DNA of 64,000 nucleotides from Achromobacter sp. UMC46. GTDB taxonomy: Bacteria > Pseudomonadota > Gammaproteobacteria > Burkholderiales > Burkholderiaceae_B. A model generated the notes under the pieces. That model did not search any database and was not told where the DNA came from. It saw only the letters and a list, made by a program, of their open reading frames with translations. Positions 60,006 through 64,000 of the stretch are shown here, one piece after another. Position 1 is the stretch's first letter; each line of letters begins with the position of its first letter. The stretch spans positions 1 through 64,000 of the forward strand of contig NZ_LZZS01000030.1 in assembly GCF_014170335.1 (NCBI RefSeq), given 5' to 3'. The translations under genes were made by a program, and so were the position numbers.

Positions 60006-60760
60006 TCCGCCTGCAGAAAATCGAAAAATCCTTCGGCGGCAATCCCGTGCTCAAGCAAGTGGACGTGAGCATCGCCGAAGGCAGCGTCACCGCCTTGATC
60101 GGCCCGTCGGGCAGCGGTAAGAGCACCCTGCTCCGCTGCGTCAACCTGCTGGAAGTGCCCGACCGCGGCACGCTTGTCATCGGGCCGGAAACGGTGGAAT
60201 TCGAACCGGGCCGGAAGTTGCCGCGCGATCAGGTGCAGCGCGTGCGCAAGCAGACCGGCATGGTGTTCCAGAACTTCCAGCTGTTTCCGCACCAGACGGT
60301 GATCGGCAACGTGATGGAAGGCTTGCTGACGGTGCAGAAATGGCCGTTGGACCGCGCCCGCGCGCGGGCCGAAGAACTGCTGAAGAAAGTCGGCATGTCC
60401 GACAAGGCCGACGCCTGGCCCGCCAACCTGTCGGGCGGCCAGCAGCAGCGCGTGGCGATCGCCCGCGCGCTGGCGCCCGCGCCGCGCGTGCTGCTGTGCG
60501 ACGAGCCGACTTCCGCGCTGGACCCGGGCCTGGCCGCCGAAGTGGTGGATGTGCTGCGCCAGCTGGCGACGGAAGGCATGACCATGCTGATGGCCACGCA
60601 CGACCTGCGCCTGGCCGCCAGCGTATCGCGCGAAGTGGTGTTCCTGCTGGATGGCGTCGTGGTGGAAGCCGGCGAGTCCCGGACGATCTTCTCGCGTCCC
60701 GCCGACCCGCGCACCGCCACGTTCATCTCGACCCTGACGCAGGACGCGGCGCTATCCTGA
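60002..60760 (+). CDS. polar amino-acid ABC transporter ATPase
   Basis: The 252-residue ATPase has Walker A G-P-S-G-S-G-K-S-T, signature L-S-G-G-Q-Q-Q-R-V and Walker B L-L-C-D-E-P-T-S-A-L-D, and resembles TcyN/GlnQ. F-Q-N-F-Q-L-F-P-H is the Q-loop region. It completes the three-gene operon. Confidence 0.94.
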   Translation: MIRLQKIEKSFGGNPVLKQVDVSIAEGSVTALIGPSGSGKSTLLRCVNLLEVPDRGTLVIGPETVEFEPGRKLPRDQVQRVRKQTGMVFQNFQLFPHQTVIGNVMEGLLTVQKWPLDRARARAEELLKKVGMSDKADAWPANLSGGQQQRVAIARALAPAPRVLLCDEPTSALDPGLAAEVVDVLRQLATEGMTMLMATHDLRLAASVSREVVFLLDGVVVEAGESRTIFSRPADPRTATFISTLTQDAALS

Positions 60761-60904
60761 GATGACTTTTCCCCTGTCTCCCGCTGATCCGCGCCACCCA
60801 GGTGCGGCGCGAACCGCATAACAGCTTTGCGCCCTCGGGCCGATCCTGCGGAGCCCTGCAAAACCTAGACTGCCACCAAATCACCGCAGTCAAGGAGAGG
60901 GCTT

Positions 60905-62125
60905 TTGCAACCGCTGTTATCCAACCTGAAAGTGCTCGACCTGAGCCGCGTGCTGGCCGGGCCGTGGGCCAGCCAGATCCTGGCCGACCTGGGCGCGGAT
61001 GTGATCAAGGTCGAGCGGCCCGGCCAGGGCGACGACACCCGATCCTGGGGGCCGCCCTTCCTGAAGGACGAGCAAGGGCGCGACACGGCGGACGGCGCCT
61101 ACTTTATCGCCACCAACAGGGGTAAGCGTTCGATCACGCTGGACCTGCAAACGTCCGAGGGCCAGGCGCTGGTCAAGCAATTGTGCCGCGACGCCGACGT
61201 GGTGCTAGAGAACTACAAGGTCGGCACGCTGGCACGGCTGGGACTGGACTACGCGTCGTTGTCCGCCATCAACCCGCGCCTGGTGTATTGCTCGGTGACG
61301 GGCTTCGGACAGACGGGACCGCGCGCGGCCGAGCCGGCCTACGACTTCCTGATCCAGGCCATGGGCGGGCTGATGAGCGTGACCGGCGAGCGCGACGACA
61401 AGCCGGGCGGCGGGCCGCAGAAGGTGGGCGTCCCCATCGTCGACCTGACCACCGGCGTGTATGCGGCGCTGGGCATCGTAGCCGCCTTGCTGCGACGCGC
61501 GCAGACCGGCCAGGGCGAGTACATCGACGTGGCCATGCTGGACGTGCAGGTGGGCCTCCTGGCCAACCAGGCGATGAATTTCCTGCTGGGCGGGCGGGTT
61601 CCCCGCCGCACCGGCACCGCGCACCCAAACATCCAGCCGCAACGCACCTTCGCGTGCGCGGACGGCGACATCGTCATCGTGGTGGGTAACGACGCGCAAT
61701 TTGCCACGCTGTGCACGGCGCTGGGCCAGCCCGAGCTGGCGCGCGACCCGCGCTACGTCAGCAACAGCCAGCGCGTGAAGAACCTGGACACGCTCGATCC
61801 GTTGCTGGACGCTATCTTCATCACCCGGCCGCGCGCCCACTGGCTGGCCCTGCTCAAGCAGGCCGGCGTGCCGGCCGGTTCGATCAACACGGTGCCCGAG
61901 GTGTTCGAGGACCCGCAGGTGCTGCACCGCGGCATGCTGCGGCGCCTGCCCCACGCCACCGCCGGCGAGGTGCCGCAGGTGATGAACCCGTTGCGCTTTG
62001 GCCAATCCACACTGCGAGTGGACCGCGCGCCGGCGCTGCTGGGCCAGCACACGGCCGAGGTATTGGCCGAACTGGGACTGAGCGCGGCGCAGATCCAGGA
62101 CTACCGCGACCGCAAGATCATCTGA
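60905..62125 (+). CDS. class III (CaiB/BaiF) CoA-transferase
   Basis: The 406-residue enzyme moves CoA between carboxylic acids. It begins with V-L-D-L-S-R-V-L-A-G-P-W-A-S-Q-I-L-A-D-L-G-A-D and carries the catalytic Asp in Y-I-D-V-A-M-L-D-V-Q. Translation starts at TTG 60905, eight bases after AAGGAG; no ATG in that position exists. It is followed by an enoyl-CoA hydratase and a second CoA-transferase, suggesting a pathway that activates a carboxylic acid and hydrates or degrades it. Confidence 0.92.
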   Translation: MQPLLSNLKVLDLSRVLAGPWASQILADLGADVIKVERPGQGDDTRSWGPPFLKDEQGRDTADGAYFIATNRGKRSITLDLQTSEGQALVKQLCRDADVVLENYKVGTLARLGLDYASLSAINPRLVYCSVTGFGQTGPRAAEPAYDFLIQAMGGLMSVTGERDDKPGGGPQKVGVPIVDLTTGVYAALGIVAALLRRAQTGQGEYIDVAMLDVQVGLLANQAMNFLLGGRVPRRTGTAHPNIQPQRTFACADGDIVIVVGNDAQFATLCTALGQPELARDPRYVSNSQRVKNLDTLDPLLDAIFITRPRAHWLALLKQAGVPAGSINTVPEVFEDPQVLHRGMLRRLPHATAGEVPQVMNPLRFGQSTLRVDRAPALLGQHTAEVLAELGLSAAQIQDYRDRKII

Positions 62126-62146
62126 CCGGACAACAAGGAGACCACT

Positions 62147-62944
62147 ATGAACATGCCGGAGAATCTGGCCGGGCCCTATACCGCGCTGGACGTCCGTATC
62201 GACGACGGCGTCGCCACCATCCTGCTGGCCAATCCCCCCGTCAATGCGCTCAGCACGGAAATGATGAACGAGCTGTCGTGGGTGCTGGACCGGATTTCCG
62301 AGACGCCCGAGGTGCGCGCGGTCGTGCTGTCAGGCCAGGGCAAGACCTTCTGCGCGGGCGCCGACTTGAAGAACCGCGCCGCCACCATCAAGGGGCCGGG
62401 CGACCTGCCGCAGCATTCACGCCGCACTCGCGAGTGCTTCCATGCGATCCGCGAGTGCGCCAAGCCGGTGGTAGGCGCGATCAATGGCGCGGCGCTGGGC
62501 GCGGGGCTGGCCATCGTGGCCTCGTGCGACATTCTGCTGGCGTCATCCGACGCCGTGGTGGGCCTGCCCGAAATCAACGTCGGGCTGCTGGGCGGTGGGC
62601 GCCACGGAATGCGCTTGTTCGGCCATTCGCGGTTGCGGCGAATGATGCTGACCGGGCTGCGCGTGGACGGCAACGAGCTGTACCGGCTCGGTATCGTCGA
62701 GGAAGCGCTGCCGGCCGAGGCGCTGATGCCGCGAGCACTGGAACTGGCGCGCGAACTGGCATCCAAGAGCCCGCTGGCAACCATCCTGGCCAAGCAGACG
62801 CTCAACGCCATCGAGGACATGAGCCTGCGCGACGGCTACCGCTACGAGCAGGACATGACGGCGGCCATCGCCAAGACCGAGGACGCCCTGGAAGCGCGCC
62901 GCGCCTTCCTGGAAAAGCGCGCGCCGGTGTTCCAGGGCCGCTAG
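62147..62944 (+). CDS. enoyl-CoA hydratase/isomerase family protein
   Basis: The 265-residue crotonase-fold enzyme has the oxyanion-hole segments G-K-T-F-C-A-G-A-D-L-K-N near 65-75 and G-A-A-L-G-A-G-L-A-I-V-A near 110-125. The catalytic-type Glu is in L-P-E-I-N-V-G-L-L near 145. It lies 21 bases after the CoA-transferase and probably acts on the CoA ester made by it. The exact reaction (hydration, isomerisation or cleavage) is not determinable. Confidence 0.9.
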   Translation: MNMPENLAGPYTALDVRIDDGVATILLANPPVNALSTEMMNELSWVLDRISETPEVRAVVLSGQGKTFCAGADLKNRAATIKGPGDLPQHSRRTRECFHAIRECAKPVVGAINGAALGAGLAIVASCDILLASSDAVVGLPEINVGLLGGGRHGMRLFGHSRLRRMMLTGLRVDGNELYRLGIVEEALPAEALMPRALELARELASKSPLATILAKQTLNAIEDMSLRDGYRYEQDMTAAIAKTEDALEARRAFLEKRAPVFQGR

Positions 62945-63041
62945 CCGGGGCCCGACGCGACCTATTGCAGCTATCGCGGTGGCGTTGCAGGTGCAAGGCC
63001 GAGCGCTACCCATATTTCAAGAAAAATACCGAGGAGACGAC

Positions 63042-64000
63042 ATGACGAGCGCGTTGGACGGCGTGAAGGTGCTGGACCTGAGCCGCGTGTTTTCGGGGCC
63101 CTGGGCCGCGCAGATGCTGGCCGACTTCGGCGCCGAGGTGATCAAGGTCGAGCGCCCGGGGCGCGGCGACGATGTACGCCATCAAGGCTACCCTATGCCC
63201 GGCCGCGATGGCTCGCCCGGTCCGCAGACCTCGTCGTTCGTGGCGATGAACCGCGGCAAGAAGTCGCTGACCATCGACATTTCGCGATCCGAGGGCCAGG
63301 CGTTGGTGCGCCGGCTGGCGCAGCAAGCGGACATCGTCATCGAGAACTTCAAAGCCGGCGACCTGCGCCGCTACGGACTGGACTACGCGGCACTGTCGGC
63401 GGTCAACCCGCGGCTGGTGTATTGCTCGATCACCGGCTTCGGCCAAACCGGGCCCTACAGCCATTTGCCGGGCTATGACCCGATCTTCCAATCGATGAGC
63501 GGGTTGATGAGCGTGACCGGCGTGCCTGACGGCGAGCCGGGCGCCGGGCCGGTCAAGGCGGGCTACTCGGTGTCGGACCTGACCGCCGGCTTTTATGCGG
63601 TGTGCGCCATTCTGGCGGCGCTGCGACACCGCGACCAGATATCGGGCGCAGGCCAGCACATCGACCTGGCGCTGCTGGACGCGCAGATCGCGGCGCTGTC
63701 GCACATCGGCATGAACTATCTGGCCAGCGGGCAGTTGCCGGCCCGCATGGGGTCGGCCTCGCAGATCACCGCGCCGTTCCGGGCGTTCGAGTGCCGCGAC
63801 GGGCACCTGATGGTGGCGGTGGGCAATGACTCGCAGTTCAGCAGCTTCTGCGACGTGATCGGCTTGCCGGACTTGGGGCGCGATGCGCGCTTTGATACCA
63901 ACCCCAAGCGCGCCGGCGCGCAAGCGGACCTGTCGCGGCTGATAGAACCCGCGATGCGCGCTCGCACCGTGCAGGATTGGAACCAGGCGCTGGCGGCGGC
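63042..64000 (+). CDS. second class III CoA-transferase, 3' end outside window
   Basis: The frame is open to the right edge; 319 codons are visible of an expected 390-410. It starts M-T-S-A-L-D-G-V-K-V-L-D-L-S-R-V-F-S-G-P-W and has I-D-L-A-L-L-D-A-Q with the catalytic Asp and S-I-T-G-F-G-Q-T-G-P-Y, as in the first CoA-transferase, of which it is a diverged paralogue. GAGGAG precedes the ATG. The two enzymes may use different acyl substrates in one pathway. Confidence 0.92.
   Translation, partial: MTSALDGVKVLDLSRVFSGPWAAQMLADFGAEVIKVERPGRGDDVRHQGYPMPGRDGSPGPQTSSFVAMNRGKKSLTIDISRSEGQALVRRLAQQADIVIENFKAGDLRRYGLDYAALSAVNPRLVYCSITGFGQTGPYSHLPGYDPIFQSMSGLMSVTGVPDGEPGAGPVKAGYSVSDLTAGFYAVCAILAALRHRDQISGAGQHIDLALLDAQIAALSHIGMNYLASGQLPARMGSASQITAPFRAFECRDGHLMVAVGNDSQFSSFCDVIGLPDLGRDARFDTNPKRAGAQADLSRLIEPAMRARTVQDWNQALAA

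Overview
The window is about two-thirds G+C, densely coded on both strands, and reads as ordinary chromosome of a betaproteobacterium of the family Alcaligenaceae. Achromobacter or a close Bordetella relative is my inference. It rests on two Bug-type (TctC) solute-binding proteins, a hurI-hurR-bhuRSTUV-type haem locus, urt plus urea carboxylase, and a complete sox cluster. I see no phage, insertion sequence, CRISPR array, rRNA or tRNA.

Left third (1-24.5 kb). A GNAT fragment is followed by a small secreted COG4315 protein, an ECF sigma factor and its anti-sigma factor, behind a likely sigma-specific promoter. Next is a nitrogen-scavenging island. On the minus strand lie allophanate hydrolase, urea carboxylase and a GntR regulator. 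Diverging from them, urtABCDE encodes a urea ABC importer. The intergenic region carries a sigma-54 promoter, an NtrC-like site and a TTGTATACAA palindrome suited to the GntR protein. A DUF2946 / TonB receptor / PepSY module, arsC, a PAP2 phosphatase, a tartrate-dehydrogenase-like enzyme with a Bug protein, and a divergent ogt / ada-alkA DNA-alkylation repair pair follow. A large perfect inverted repeat lies between the two repair genes.

Middle third (24.6-45 kb). A thiosulfate-oxidation cluster, soxEF-CDYZAXWB, encodes a periplasmic Sox system with a monohaem-type SoxA and a flavocytochrome. A secreted DsrE-like gene converges on its end. Then come a yybP-ykoY manganese riboswitch with mntP, a frameshifted gene remnant, a LysR gene and yajQ. 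The haem-uptake locus follows: ECF sigma, FecR-type anti-sigma, TonB receptor with signalling domain, haem-utilisation protein and haem ABC transporter.

Right third (45-64 kb). This holds assorted metabolic and regulatory genes. They include a CopD-family membrane protein, a secreted protein with two 2H-phosphoesterase-like motifs, LysR regulators with divergent partners, and a WYL regulator whose predicted operator recurs before a VOC-family gene. A kynureninase / permease / Lrp-type regulator group, a haemolysin-III protein, a P1-family aminopeptidase and a polar amino-acid (probably cystine-type) ABC importer follow. The window ends in two class III CoA-transferases flanking an enoyl-CoA hydratase; the second CoA-transferase is cut by the window edge.
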